Below, piece by piece: positions 1 to 8,435 of a stretch of DNA of 64,000 bases. Each line of letters opens with the position of its first letter. The stretch's first letter is position 1. The stretch comes from Acidobacteriota bacterium. GTDB taxonomy: Bacteria > Acidobacteriota > Terriglobia > Bryobacterales > Bryobacteraceae. Made by a program: the position numbers and the translations under genes. The stretch is taken from assembly GCA_016185425.1 (NCBI GenBank), contig JACPNQ010000019.1, positions 62,001-126,000 of the forward strand. The letters are read 5' to 3'. The notes under the pieces are model-generated. The model saw nothing but the letters and a program-made list of their open reading frames with translations. It searched no databases and was not told the origin of the DNA.

Positions 1-153
1 TTCTGGCAGGTCCTGACCAAGTATCGCGACAAGTGGCCGAACGAGACGTATGACTATGTCTATTACATATTCTCCGCCGCGGTGATCGGTGAGAACCCGC
101 GACTGTTCGGCTTCCAGTTCGACAACCCGCTAAGCCACCTGGAAAAGCGTTAG
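1..153 (+). CDS. C-terminal end of a probable lytic transglycosylase (partial)
   Basis: The first 50 codons are open from the window edge to a TAG and read as the end of a protein. The stretch YIFSAAVIGENPRLFGF resembles the segment of MltD-type lytic transglycosylases in which a catalytic-domain helix is followed by an (A/I)xxNPxxYGF-like motif. That family cleaves peptidoglycan in the periplasm. Only the last 50 residues are present, so the catalytic Glu cannot be checked. The stop overlaps the stop region of the convergent gene on the other strand by 4 bp. The family call is an inference from a short motif. Confidence 0.45.
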   Translation, partial: FWQVLTKYRDKWPNETYDYVYYIFSAAVIGENPRLFGFQFDNPLSHLEKR

Positions 154-635
154 CGCAGCTCCGCCACCGGCCCGTCGGCGTCGCGCAGGCGCAGCACGAC
201 TCCTTTGCGCGCGGCAATATCGCTCTCGGGAGCCTCGAAGCTGGCCGCCGCCATTCGCTCGACGGTCTGCTTCTTCGCGATCTTTTCTCCGGTCGCAATG
301 GATGGGACCAGTTTCTCACCTAACGCGGGCAGCGCCGGGAAAAGCAGTTTCGCGTCGACTTCCGGAATGAACTGGCCGATCGCTCTTCTGCCGTCGGCCA
401 GCGTTATTTCCACTTCCACCGTCTTCACCACAAATGGATAATCGGCGGGGTTCGTCGCGCGGAAATCGAGCACGATGACGGAACGGGTTGCGCTCAATCC
501 CGCCGTACGCGTCTTGCGGATGCTCCCGTCCAGCGTGAGATGCGTACCGCGCGTGGCCAACAAACCGCCGCTAATCAACACGCCGACAATCAGCAATCCG
601 ATTCCAGCGCACAGCAGCAGCGTCTTGCTCGGCAT
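150..635 (-). CDS. hypothetical protein with one N-terminal membrane anchor
   Basis: A 161-residue protein with a hydrophobic segment at about residues 5-27 (LLLCAGIGLLIVGVLISGGL), then a soluble domain of alternating strands. It is probably anchored in the inner membrane with the domain outside. The ATG at 635 is preceded by a GAGAGG-like ribosome site. The domain has the look of small LEA14/DUF-type beta-sandwich proteins, but I do not recognise the family. It lies 9 bp after the sugar-isomerase-like gene on the same strand, so the two may be co-transcribed. Confidence 0.7.
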   Translation of the reverse strand: MPSKTLLLCAGIGLLIVGVLISGGLLATRGTHLTLDGSIRKTRTAGLSATRSVIVLDFRATNPADYPFVVKTVEVEITLADGRRAIGQFIPEVDAKLLFPALPALGEKLVPSIATGEKIAKKQTVERMAAASFEAPESDIAARKGVVLRLRDADGPVAELR

Positions 636-644
636 AATGCCTCT

Positions 645-1583
645 CTACGAACTCCGCCTTTCGGCGACGCGGATCATTTCTTCCATGCACTGGTGGGAGC
701 GCCGGATCTGTTCCTCGCCGAAGATGTGGCATTCCAGCCCGACCTGCCCGGCGTAGCCATCTTTCTCAAGCGCCGTGTAGATAGAGGCCCATTCGAGATA
801 GTCCGCCGGGAACTCCTTCAGGATGCTCTTGCCCTTCACCTGTACATTCCAGACCTTCTTCTTCGGCAGCAGTGCGTAGCCGTGCGGGAAGACCTCTTCC
901 TTTAAGTGGTGTCCGTTCAGCGGGTCCCAATTGATGCCGAATGCCTTCGATGGAATCGCCTTCATCGCCGCGGCCAGCTCATCGCAGCGCGCCACGTTGC
1001 ACGCCACTTCGTTCTCCAGCAGCAGTTTCGCGCCTTCCTTCTCCGCTACCTTTACCATCGGCCCGAGGATGTCATAAACGCGCTGCATCGTCTTTTCCGG
1101 CTCCGCCGTGCGAAGAAAAGCGAAGATGCGGACTTTGTCGCAGCCCAAAATCTGCGAGGCGCGGATCGACTTGTGCAGCGTTTCCATGCGCGTATCGAAG
1201 CTCTGCTGGTCGCGGGCAACGCGCTTGGCTTTCTGTTCCGGCGTCTCCGCGCGCTGGCGCGCATACTCGGTGCCGGGCAGCGCAAATTTGCATTGGCCGG
1301 AGTTGAAGAACGATACTTTTATGCCGTGATCGGCGAACTCTTTCGACGCCTCTTTCAGCTCCGCCTCCGACAAGTCGGAGTAATGTTTTTTCGCTCCGGG
1401 AACGCCCCGGAGCTCCAGGTATCGCAGGCCAAATTTCTTCGCGAATTCAAAGTTTTCCGCGGGTGTCTTCCCGCTCTCGTCGGTCAACGTCGCCATCCGG
1501 GTGTGGTCGAGTTTGGCGGCCTTTGCAAAAAGACCAGGGACTGACAGGCCGAAGCCTGCGGTAATTAGCTGTCTGCGATCCAT
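645..1583 (-). CDS. exported sugar phosphate isomerase/epimerase-like TIM-barrel protein
   Basis: About 312 residues of the xylose-isomerase-like TIM barrel (AP_endonuc_2) family, which isomerises or epimerises sugars and related polyols using a divalent metal. Family-like elements are FGLRYLELRG near the N-terminus, KLLLENE in the middle, the INWDPLNG strand and GLECHIFGEEQIRRS near the end. The protein begins MDRRQLITAGFG, a twin-arginine-like signal, so export is likely. A GTG at 1601 would add six residues; I prefer the ATG at 1583 because it places the RR motif at the very N-terminus, as usual for Tat substrates. Substrate unknown. Confidence 0.8.
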   Translation of the reverse strand: MDRRQLITAGFGLSVPGLFAKAAKLDHTRMATLTDESGKTPAENFEFAKKFGLRYLELRGVPGAKKHYSDLSEAELKEASKEFADHGIKVSFFNSGQCKFALPGTEYARQRAETPEQKAKRVARDQQSFDTRMETLHKSIRASQILGCDKVRIFAFLRTAEPEKTMQRVYDILGPMVKVAEKEGAKLLLENEVACNVARCDELAAAMKAIPSKAFGINWDPLNGHHLKEEVFPHGYALLPKKKVWNVQVKGKSILKEFPADYLEWASIYTALEKDGYAGQVGLECHIFGEEQIRRSHQCMEEMIRVAERRSS

Positions 1584-1623
1584 CAGTTCGCAGCGTATCA
1601 CAGCGGCATGTCAATCGCCCGCG

Positions 1624-2814
1624 CTAATCTCCCATTAGCCGGCCATAACCGCCAAGCCCGGGTACGTGATCGCAGATCGCCTTGATCGAGGCCGTTAACG
1701 GGATGGCCAGCACCAGTCCAATCCCACCCCAAAGGAAGCCCCAAAACATCAGGCCGATCGTGACGGCGAGCGGGTTCAGATGGACTCGGGAACCCACCAG
1801 CTTTGGATAGAGCAGGTTCAACGCCAGCAAGTGGAAAAACGCAACGGTGGTGCCAATGACCAGGTAGTCGGCAACGTTGTCGTAGACAGTAAGCGCCGAT
1901 AGGTACGGCGGAATAATCGCGAGCGGCAAGCCGACATAGGGAACCAGGCTGAGGAATCCGCTCATCGGTCCGACGATCAGCCAGTATGGCACCTTGACCA
2001 TCCAGAAGAAGCCCATCGAGACCAGCGCCAGCAACACACCGAGGATAAAGTTGCCGACGACGTAGGCCCGCGCCATGCGCGCGATGCCGTCGAGAGTTGC
2101 CGCAGCGATGCCGCGCGACTCGCCCTGGAACACGCGCAGGAAGTTATGCACGAAGTGGTCCCGCCAGCTCAACATGAAATAGACGAGGAACGGAACGAAC
2201 GACGCCATCAGCAGAATGTCGTAGAACTGGTGCCAGTTTTCGTAGAGGTAGTCTACAACCGGAGACCGTTCCGGCTTGATGCGCACTTCCTGCACGGGCG
2301 GCGGCAACAGCGGCGCCATCGGCGGATCCGGCGTGCGCCGGCGTCGCACCGAGACCGGTTGCTTTTGCGCGTCGGCCTGCTGCTTTTGTTGCTGTTGCGC
2401 AATCCGTTCCTGGTCGCGAACGCGGCGCGGAGTCAACAGGTCGTTCATCGCCTTTTCGGCCGACTCCACCTCAATCATCACTTTTTCCGTAATCTGGCTG
2501 ATGCGCTGGCTGTAGGCCGGCAGATCCTCCCAAATTCCGGCAGCCTGCGTGTACCCCAGCAGCGCGGCAGAATACAGCAAAACCAGCGCCAGACTGCACA
2601 CCAGAAAACTCGCGAATCCACGCGGCAGCCGGAAGCGAATGAACAGGTTGACGACCGGCTCCAGGATAAACGCGATGAAGATCGACAGTAGCAGCGTTAC
2701 TATGAAAAGGCGGCCAAAATACAGCAATGCCGTCAAAACGCCAAAGGTGAAGAGCACGCCCCCGGTGTTACGGATCTGTACGAATGTAGGGGAGGTAGTG
2801 TCCTGGACCGCCAA
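1624..2814 (-). CDS. AI-2E family transporter (PerM-like)
   Basis: A 396-residue integral membrane protein of the AI-2E/PerM family (PF01594). N-terminal hydrophobic helices (LFTFGVLTALLYFGRLFIV and following) are followed by a soluble segment, and the C-terminal half carries the family pattern PYVGLPLAIIPPYLSAL and a last helix region MFWGFLWGGIGLVLAIPL. The central loop (about residues 140-185) contains a basic, Gln-rich insert (QQQQKQQADAQ, RRRRTPDPP) that I do not expect in the family core. The transported substrate of these proteins is mostly unknown. The start is a TTG at 2814; no clear ribosome site decides it. Confidence 0.85.
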   Translation of the reverse strand: MAVQDTTSPTFVQIRNTGGVLFTFGVLTALLYFGRLFIVTLLLSIFIAFILEPVVNLFIRFRLPRGFASFLVCSLALVLLYSAALLGYTQAAGIWEDLPAYSQRISQITEKVMIEVESAEKAMNDLLTPRRVRDQERIAQQQQKQQADAQKQPVSVRRRRTPDPPMAPLLPPPVQEVRIKPERSPVVDYLYENWHQFYDILLMASFVPFLVYFMLSWRDHFVHNFLRVFQGESRGIAAATLDGIARMARAYVVGNFILGVLLALVSMGFFWMVKVPYWLIVGPMSGFLSLVPYVGLPLAIIPPYLSALTVYDNVADYLVIGTTVAFFHLLALNLLYPKLVGSRVHLNPLAVTIGLMFWGFLWGGIGLVLAIPLTASIKAICDHVPGLGGYGRLMGD

Positions 2815-2863
2815 GATGCCCCGCTATTCCGTTAGGTTAGCATGGCCCTCTGGAATGCGACTC

Positions 2864-2869
2864 TATAAT
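2864..2869 (+). promoter_or_regulatory. -10 hexamer of the ruvX-mltG operon, leaderless spacing
   Basis: A perfect TATAAT lies 8 nt before the ATG of ruvX, so transcription would begin at or within a base or two of the start codon. No convincing -35 is present at 16-18 bp. No Shine-Dalgarno fits between this hexamer and the ATG. Confidence 0.5.
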
Positions 2870-2877
2870 TGGAACTA

Positions 2878-3282
2878 ATGCGTATTTTGGCCCTTGATTA
2901 CGGGCGGAAACGAATCGGATTGGCAATCAGCGACCCGCTTGGGATCATGGCGCACGGCCTGGAGACGTTGGTGCGGCGTAGTTTGCGGAAGGACATCGCA
3001 CAGTTGAGCGGCCTGATCCGGGAACGGCAGGTGGAGTTGATCGTTGCTGGAAATCCGATTCATTTGGATGGGTCGCCGAGCGAGATGAGCGCGGAGGCCG
3101 AGGCCTTCGCCGCGCGGCTTGCCAGTAACGTGAACGTCCCCTACCGTATGTGGGATGAACGATTGACCTCGCAACAGGCCGGCCATCTCCTGCGCGAATC
3201 GGGACGTTCCGTCGCCCGCGACGGGGGTGTGGACAGACTCGCGGCGCAGATCATTCTCGACAGTTACCTGGCAGCCCAATGA
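2878..3282 (+). CDS. ruvX: putative pre-16S rRNA nuclease / Holliday junction resolvase-like RuvX (YqgF)
   Basis: A 134-residue protein of the YqgF family with an RNase H-like fold. The N-terminal strand MRILALDYGRKRIGLAISD carries the first catalytic Asp (D6) and the GxKRIG-type motif. YRMWDERLTS holds the conserved DERLTS, and near the C-terminus DGGVDRLAAQIILDSYL corresponds to the family's DxxAAxxILxxYL. It is thought to process the 5' end of 16S rRNA. The ATG at 2878 is preferred over an upstream TTG at 2869, which falls within the -10 hexamer. Its stop overlaps the start of mltG by 4 bp (ATGA), indicating translational coupling. Confidence 0.93.
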   Translation: MRILALDYGRKRIGLAISDPLGIMAHGLETLVRRSLRKDIAQLSGLIRERQVELIVAGNPIHLDGSPSEMSAEAEAFAARLASNVNVPYRMWDERLTSQQAGHLLRESGRSVARDGGVDRLAAQIILDSYLAAQ

Positions 3283-4265
3283 AACGATCTCTCGCCATCA
3301 TCGCCGTCCTTGCCGTCGCGGCGGCGGCCGGCATATTCTTCACTCTGAATCGCGCCTACAAGGGCTTCCCCACCGACCAGTTCATCGAATTCTCCAAGGG
3401 CACCGGCTCCTCGGAAATAGCGCGGCGATTGGCCGATGCCGGCGTAATCCCCTCGCGATGGCACCTGTTGGCTGTGCGCGCCCTTCGTCCGAATCAGGTT
3501 TGGCAAGCAGGCGAGTACCGCTTCCACAAATCCGCCACGGTCTGGGAAGTGGCGGACCGTCTGCGACGCGGCGATGTCTACCTGGTTGAGTTTCGAATCC
3601 CGGAGGGCTACAACCTCTACGACATCGCCGCCGTCGTCGAACAAAACGGCTTCGCCAAGGCGCCGGAGTTCATCCGCCTCGCAAGAAACCCCGCGCTCAT
3701 CCGCGATCTTGCCCCGCAAGCGCCTTCGCTCGAAGGGTTCCTGTTCCCTTCCACTTACATGGTGCCGCGCAAAACAAGTCCGGAAGCGCTCTGCCGCCTG
3801 ATGACGGAGCAGTTCCGCAAAGAGTGGAAGGCAGCCGGAGGCGGCAGCGGCGGCTTGCTGTCGACGGTGACGCTCGCGTCGCTGGTGGAAAAGGAGACGG
3901 GCGCGCCCGAGGAGCGGCCGATCGTCGCCGCTGTCTACCGTAACCGCCTGGGCCAGAGAATGAAACTGGAGGCCGACCCGACAACGATCTACTCCGCCAT
4001 GCTCGAAGGCGTGTGGCGCGGGACGATTTACAAGTCCGACCTGCAACGCCCGCACCCGTACAATACTTACGCCGTTACCGGCCTGCCGCCGGGTCCCATC
4101 GCCAATCCGGGCCGGGCGTCCCTCGCCGCGGCGCTCCATCCCGCCGCCTCTCCGTTTCTTTACTTTGTCGCGAAGGGTGACGGCACCGGCCGCCACAACT
4201 TCTCGAAGACCTACGCGGAGCATTCGCGCGCCGTTATCGCGTGGCGCCGCGGCCGCAGGACATAA
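3279..4265 (+). CDS. mltG: endolytic murein transglycosylase MltG (YceG)
   Basis: A 328-residue inner-membrane protein with an N-terminal transmembrane helix (residues 4-22) and a YceG domain. MltG cuts nascent peptidoglycan strands in the periplasm and sets glycan chain length. The catalytic glutamate lies in LASLVEKETG, followed by ERPIVAAVYRNRL and LEADPTTIYS, and the C-terminus has the usual PYNTYAVTGLPPGPIANPG. All key motifs are present and length is normal. It overlaps ruvX by 4 bp and abuts the next gene without a gap, so the three form an operon. Confidence 0.95.
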   Translation: MKRSLAIIAVLAVAAAAGIFFTLNRAYKGFPTDQFIEFSKGTGSSEIARRLADAGVIPSRWHLLAVRALRPNQVWQAGEYRFHKSATVWEVADRLRRGDVYLVEFRIPEGYNLYDIAAVVEQNGFAKAPEFIRLARNPALIRDLAPQAPSLEGFLFPSTYMVPRKTSPEALCRLMTEQFRKEWKAAGGGSGGLLSTVTLASLVEKETGAPEERPIVAAVYRNRLGQRMKLEADPTTIYSAMLEGVWRGTIYKSDLQRPHPYNTYAVTGLPPGPIANPGRASLAAALHPAASPFLYFVAKGDGTGRHNFSKTYAEHSRAVIAWRRGRRT

Positions 4266-4721
4266 ATGGCGTCCAGGCAGGCCAGACTCGATGCCTGGCT
4301 GCGGGAACGCGCGCTCCCGATTGTGCAGAGGACCCACTTCGCCGAGCTATTGGAGTTGCTGAAACCCGTCTCCGAATCCAGCCTGCGCCATCTTCTGCGC
4401 AACTCCGGCGCCGCACTCGATCCCCTGGTAGCGGGCGTAGATCAGGACACGCTCATCAGCCTTCGCGACACCCTTCTAGACCTCGCAGCCGTCTACGAGG
4501 GCGGCGACGCCGAAACGCGGAAAATCGTCCGGCGTATCGTCATCACCGCAAAGGATCACGCCAAGCTCGCGTCGCGCAATGAACGGGTCGCCGCCGAAAA
4601 ACGGGAGTTGAAACGGGAGATGGCGGACTGGATGCTGACGTGGCTCGAAAATCCTTCGGTGTTTCCGCTTTGGGTGGCGCTGCGCGTAAAGTCACTGAAA
4701 CTCGATGGAAACCACCTGTAA
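4266..4721 (+). CDS. hypothetical helical protein, third gene of the ruvX-mltG operon
   Basis: A 151-residue, largely helical and charged protein with no signal peptide or membrane segment. The start ATG follows the mltG stop immediately. It ends ENPSVFPLWVALRVKSLKLDGNHL. The last 30 bp overlap the 3' end of the convergent secreted-protein gene. I do not recognise the family; position in the operon is the only hint of function. Confidence 0.75.
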   Translation: MASRQARLDAWLRERALPIVQRTHFAELLELLKPVSESSLRHLLRNSGAALDPLVAGVDQDTLISLRDTLLDLAAVYEGGDAETRKIVRRIVITAKDHAKLASRNERVAAEKRELKREMADWMLTWLENPSVFPLWVALRVKSLKLDGNHL

Positions 4722-5003
4722 TACTTCGCCCTTCCGCTCTCCGGTGACTTTCGCTTTCAAATCTTTTTCCCGGTCGAGTTTCTTCAATTGGGCCAGCGTC
4801 CGCGCATTACCGGATTCATTGAACTTTACAAAGGTCCCATCGCCAAGCACCAGGCCGAACCCGCCCTTGGCGCACTGCAGCGCGCATTCCCGGGTATGGG
4901 AAGCCAAGTCCTTGCCTTTACACATTACATCCACGACAGTCCCCGTCCAGGTCTCCGCGCTTAAAACGGCCACGCCCACGAGGACAATGAAAAAACTTCG
5001 CAT
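4692..5003 (-). CDS. small secreted Cys-containing protein
   Basis: A 103-residue protein with a clear signal peptide (MRSFFIVLVGVAVLSA, cleavage near SAETW). The mature part has the pattern TGTVVDVMC...C-A-L-Q-C-A-K-G-G followed by a G-DGT-V-KFNESGN stretch and a C-terminal KVTGERKGEVLQVVSI strand. This resembles a group of small exported acidobacterial proteins (DUF5818-like) whose function I do not know. The ATG at 5003 is chosen because it starts the signal peptide; TACTAT lies 6 nt upstream, a leaderless -10 arrangement. Confidence 0.75.
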   Translation of the reverse strand: MRSFFIVLVGVAVLSAETWTGTVVDVMCKGKDLASHTRECALQCAKGGFGLVLGDGTFVKFNESGNARTLAQLKKLDREKDLKAKVTGERKGEVLQVVSIEFQ

Positions 5004-5042
5004 GATTGGATAGTACACCAACCATTCCCGGTGAAAATCCTA

Positions 5043-5072
5043 TTGAATGCCACAGGCCTGCCCGTTTATACT
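5043..5072 (+). promoter_or_regulatory. sigma-70-type promoter upstream of the 5091 gene
   Basis: TTGAAT (5043-5048) and TATACT (5067-5072) are separated by 18 bp, a near-consensus vegetative promoter. Transcription would start near 5079. This lies inside the longest open frame beginning at 5031 and therefore argues for a later translation start. Confidence 0.6.
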
Positions 5073-5090
5073 CGTGGTTTCGTACCCGCT

Positions 5091-5399
5091 GTGCAACGCG
5101 CCGAATCAACAACGCCGCTTCCCTTCCTCAGCACCAACCGGGACCTCTCCGATCCGCTGGCGCCGAGGCGCGAGGCTGCGATGTTCTACGGCCTGTTTCT
5201 CCGAGGCCACAATGTGGAGGCCTTGCGCCGCGATATCGATGTGCCGATGGAGCTCTTGAAGAAGTGGCTCAATGGACGGCAATACGATCACGACAACTTC
5301 CGTGACAGCCTGAAGCAGCTCTATCACTACCGGAAACAGGTACTGGCGATCTTCGACCAATTGGTACTTAACGAACCGCACCGCGCCCGCGTACAGTAG
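5091..5399 (+). CDS. hypothetical protein with a helix-turn-helix-like C-terminal part
   Basis: About 102 residues. The middle (residues 40-65, GHNVEALRRDIDVPMELLKKWL) reads like a helix-turn-helix with a recognition helix, followed by NFRDSLKQLYHYRKQVLAIFDQLV, so a small DNA-binding protein is possible. I place the start at GTG 5091, about 12 nt after the predicted transcription start; the GTG at 5031 lies upstream of the promoter, and an ATG at 5181 would give a shorter protein. It is followed 4 nt later by the phzF-like gene. Family not recognised. Confidence 0.6.
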   Translation: MQRAESTTPLPFLSTNRDLSDPLAPRREAAMFYGLFLRGHNVEALRRDIDVPMELLKKWLNGRQYDHDNFRDSLKQLYHYRKQVLAIFDQLVLNEPHRARVQ

Positions 5400-5403
5400 A
5401 AAA

Positions 5404-6186
5404 ATGCGAATACCGTTGTTTCAGGTCGACGCCTTCACCCGGCGCCGATTCGGTGGGAATCCCGCGGCGATCTGCCCCTTGCCCAAATGGCTGCCCGACG
5501 AAACGCTGCAGACAATCGCGGCCGAAAATAACCTGGCCGAAACCGCTTATTTCGTCGCCGAGCCTGACGGCTACCGCCTGCGATGGTTTACGCCGGAGGT
5601 GGAGGTCGACCTCTGCGGTCACGCTACCCTCGCAGCCGCATTCGTACTGATGGACTGCCTCGGCTTCGGCGGCGACCAGGTGACATTTCACAGCCGTTCC
5701 GGACCGTTGACTGTCGCCCGCGCGGGCGAACTCTACACGCTCGATTTCCCTTCGCTTCCGGGACAACCGCAGCCTCCCAGCGACGCAATTGCAGCCGCGC
5801 TTGGCGCCGCACCTTCGGAAACCTTCGCCGCTCGCGACACGATGTGCGTCTACGAGTCCGCGGCGCAGGTACAGGCACTGAAGCCGAACATGCAGGCCCT
5901 CAAGGCGTTCGAGACATTCGCGTTCATCGCCACCGCGCCCGGTGAAGATTGCGACTTCGTCTCCCGATTCTTTGCGCCCAGCCAAGGGATCGATGAAGAT
6001 CCGGTGACGGGATCCGCCCACTGCACGCTGACGCCTTATTGGGCCAAGCGTCTCAACAAGTCCAGCCTCTTCGCCCGCCAGATATCCGCCCGCGGCGGCG
6101 AGCTGTGGTGTGAGGATTGCGGCGACCGCGTGCGCATCAGCGGGCACGGCGCGCTCTATCTCACCGGCTTCCTTGAAGTGGACTAA
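5404..6186 (+). CDS. PhzF family isomerase
   Basis: A 260-residue PhzF/YddE-type protein, a two-lobed fold related to diaminopimelate epimerase. The N-terminal pattern IPLFQVDAFTRRRFGGNPAA and the catalytic-type glutamate in ENNLAETAYF (E46) are present, and the second lobe has DFVSRFFAPSQGIDEDPVTG and GSAHCTL. PhzF proper isomerises trans-2,3-dihydro-3-hydroxyanthranilate in phenazine synthesis; no phenazine genes are nearby, so the substrate here is unknown. TACAGT sits 6 nt before the ATG. The last 26 bp overlap the convergent methyltransferase gene. Confidence 0.9.
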   Translation: MRIPLFQVDAFTRRRFGGNPAAICPLPKWLPDETLQTIAAENNLAETAYFVAEPDGYRLRWFTPEVEVDLCGHATLAAAFVLMDCLGFGGDQVTFHSRSGPLTVARAGELYTLDFPSLPGQPQPPSDAIAAALGAAPSETFAARDTMCVYESAAQVQALKPNMQALKAFETFAFIATAPGEDCDFVSRFFAPSQGIDEDPVTGSAHCTLTPYWAKRLNKSSLFARQISARGGELWCEDCGDRVRISGHGALYLTGFLEVD

Positions 6187-6814
6187 CGGGAATTTCAAGC
6201 GATAACCGGAACCACGGCCAATGCGTTCGCACGCGCGCCCGCGGCGCCAGATTGCGCATTTCGGCGGGAGTGAAGGCGGCGTTGACGCTGATCACGCCGT
6301 CGTGAACTGTCAACGGATGCCAGCGCGCGAACGGCCGCGTGATCGGCAGAAACGCGCCCGCGAGCCGGTGGCGATGGAGGTCCACGGCGATCACCGCCAC
6401 TCGCGCGGCGTCCTCAAAATTCGCGAGAATTCGCCGGACGGCGTCGTCCGGAAAGTGATGCAGAAACAGGCTGCAGATCACGATATCCACGCTGTTCGGC
6501 GCAATCGGCCAGTTGGACACGTCGGCAACCACACGTTCTCCGCCGCCACGGCGAAGGAGCCGCTCCGCGCTGTCGAGCGCCGTCATTCTTGCGTGGGGAA
6601 ACCGCTTCGATAGCCATTGGAGCGTCGCACCGTCCGCGGCGCCGGCATCGAGAATCCGCGACGCCGGATTCGCACGTAAATAGGGTTCCAGCAGTCGGGC
6701 CAATATCCAGTTACCGCCCAGCCAGCGGTTAATCCGCGCCAGGTCGCGGAGATTGGCCGCAACATCCGCGGCCGGGGCTTGATCCATCAATTCCGGGCGA
6801 AGCGTGCGTGCCAT
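6161..6814 (-). CDS. class I SAM-dependent methyltransferase
   Basis: A 217-residue protein with a Rossmann-type SAM-binding domain. Motif I is RILDAGAADGATLQWL (about residues 53-68), the acidic end of strand 2 is MTALDSA, and motif IV is VDIVICSLFLHHFPDD. The N-terminal 40 residues (DVAANLRDLARINRWLGG) match a methyltransferase type often found beside polyketide/quinone genes, but no such genes are here. It is divergent from tdk, with the ATGs 12 bp apart, so the two promoters overlap the opposing coding starts. Substrate unknown. Confidence 0.85.
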   Translation of the reverse strand: MARTLRPELMDQAPAADVAANLRDLARINRWLGGNWILARLLEPYLRANPASRILDAGAADGATLQWLSKRFPHARMTALDSAERLLRRGGGERVVADVSNWPIAPNSVDIVICSLFLHHFPDDAVRRILANFEDAARVAVIAVDLHRHRLAGAFLPITRPFARWHPLTVHDGVISVNAAFTPAEMRNLAPRARVRTHWPWFRLSLEIPVSPLQGSR

Positions 6815-6826
6815 GATAGTGAGGGT

Positions 6827-7441
6827 ATGGATATTGTGACAGGCAACATCGGCTGGATCGAGGTCGTGTGCGGGCCGATGTTTTCGGGGAAAAGCGAAGA
6901 GTTAATTCGCCGCCTCCGGCGAGCCAAGATAGCGCGGAAACGCGTGCAGGTCTTCAAGCCGGTCCTCGATGACCGTTATTCCGCCGATGAAATCGTATCG
7001 CATTCCGACACGCGCATGCCCTCGCAAGTCATTAAGGACGCACGCGAAGTGCTCACTTTGCTCGATTGGCGCACGCAGGTGATCGGCTTTGATGAAGCGA
7101 ACTTCCTGGGCCCGAACCTCGTCGAAATCGCGCAGCAGCTTGCCGACAGCGGAAAGCAGGTGCTGATTGCCGGGCTCGATACCGATTACCTCGGCCGGCC
7201 GTTCGCTCCGATCCCGGAGTTGCTCGCCCTCGCTGAATCCATCACCAAGACCCTGGCCATCTGCATGCGCTGTGGTAACCCGGCCAAACATACGCAACGG
7301 CTTGTCGAAAGCGAAGCTCTGATCGTCGTCGGCGCAGCAGGAATGTATGAGGCCCGCTGCCGCCGTTGCTTTGAGCCAGGTGTCCCGAAACAGGAATACT
7401 TCGAATTCGCCCGGCCGGGCCGCGAGCGCCAAACCGTTTAA
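6827..7441 (+). CDS. tdk: thymidine kinase
   Basis: A 204-residue type II thymidine kinase, which phosphorylates thymidine to dTMP in the salvage pathway. The P-loop is GPMFSGKS (residues 16-23), followed by the DxR segment KPVLDDRYS, the FDEANF Walker B, and a Zn ribbon with CMRCGNPA and ARCRRCFEPG. The lasso loop ends with the substrate-binding VVGAAGMYEARCR. The ATG at 6827 is chosen since the protein core begins there; the frame is open 16 codons further upstream but without family residues. Confidence 0.95.
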   Translation: MDIVTGNIGWIEVVCGPMFSGKSEELIRRLRRAKIARKRVQVFKPVLDDRYSADEIVSHSDTRMPSQVIKDAREVLTLLDWRTQVIGFDEANFLGPNLVEIAQQLADSGKQVLIAGLDTDYLGRPFAPIPELLALAESITKTLAICMRCGNPAKHTQRLVESEALIVVGAAGMYEARCRRCFEPGVPKQEYFEFARPGRERQTV

Positions 7442-7547
7442 TCTCAAGGGGTAGTGGAACGCTAGGACCGCCCGCCGCATCTTACTGGTTGGACGGGTGA
7501 TAGACTAGCAACAACACCCACCACAATTGCGAGGAGGTCTTCCGAAC

Positions 7548-8435
7548 GTGAACCCCAATCAACCTGGCTACGTGCCGCCCCCGCCCGCTCCGAGTAGCGG
7601 TGGTGGTCTCAAGATTCCGATTCTGTTCGGGTCCGTGCTGGCGCTGCTCGGCGCGAACGTGTACCTGTTTACACAGCTCGACAAAACCAAGGGCGACGTG
7701 AAAGCGTTGCAGTCGTCGCTGAAGACGGGCATCGAAGAGGTTCAGCAGACAGCCGCCGTTTCGGCCCGCACCAGCAAACAGCACGCGAATGAATTGAAGG
7801 ATGAACTGGAAGCGGCGCGCCGGGCGCAGGCGATGGCCGTCGGCCAGGCCAAACTCGACGCGGAAAAGAAAGTCCAGGAGTTGGAAAGGACGCTGAAGCT
7901 GGAGCAGAAAGCCGTCGCCGGCGAGTTGTCCTCCAAAATCTCCGAGGTCAAAGAACAGACGAGCGCCGTCAACAGCCGCGTAGGCGAGGTCTCCACGGAA
8001 GTGGGCGCGGTGAAGACTGAAGTCGCAAGCACGAAGACGGAGCTTGAAAAGACGATTGGCGACCTGAAGCGTGTCCGCGGCGATCTGGGCGAGCAAAGCG
8101 GTCTTATCGCAACGAACGGCAAAGAGCTATCGGCGCTGAAGGCCCTCGGCGAGCGTAACTATTTTGAGTTCCGCCTGCCCAAGGCGAAGGCTCCGCAGCG
8201 CGTCGGCGATGTGATGCTGACGCTGAAGAAGACCGACCAGAAGAAGAACAAGTTCACTATCGAGCTCGTCGCCGACGACAAGAAGGTGGAGAAGAGAGAC
8301 AAATCCATCAACGAGCCCTTGCAGTTCTACACCTCGAAGGCCCGCCAGCCCTACGAGATCGTCATCAATGAAGTAGGCAAGGACCAGATCGTCGGCTACC
8401 TGGCCACGCCGAAAGTCCAGAACGCGCGCAACTAG
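7548..8435 (+). CDS. membrane-anchored coiled-coil protein
   Basis: A 295-residue protein that starts with a Pro-rich cytoplasmic tail (about 20 residues), a single membrane helix (IPILFGSVLALLGANVYLF) and a long heptad-rich coiled coil to about residue 205. The C-terminal 90 residues form a small domain (YFEFRLPKAKAPQRVGDVMLTLKKTD...) ending VGYLATPKVQNARN. A strong ribosome site AGGAGG lies 10 nt before the GTG at 7548 and fixes this start. Function unknown; the build suggests an envelope scaffold or sensor. Confidence 0.8.
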   Translation: MNPNQPGYVPPPPAPSSGGGLKIPILFGSVLALLGANVYLFTQLDKTKGDVKALQSSLKTGIEEVQQTAAVSARTSKQHANELKDELEAARRAQAMAVGQAKLDAEKKVQELERTLKLEQKAVAGELSSKISEVKEQTSAVNSRVGEVSTEVGAVKTEVASTKTELEKTIGDLKRVRGDLGEQSGLIATNGKELSALKALGERNYFEFRLPKAKAPQRVGDVMLTLKKTDQKKNKFTIELVADDKKVEKRDKSINEPLQFYTSKARQPYEIVINEVGKDQIVGYLATPKVQNARN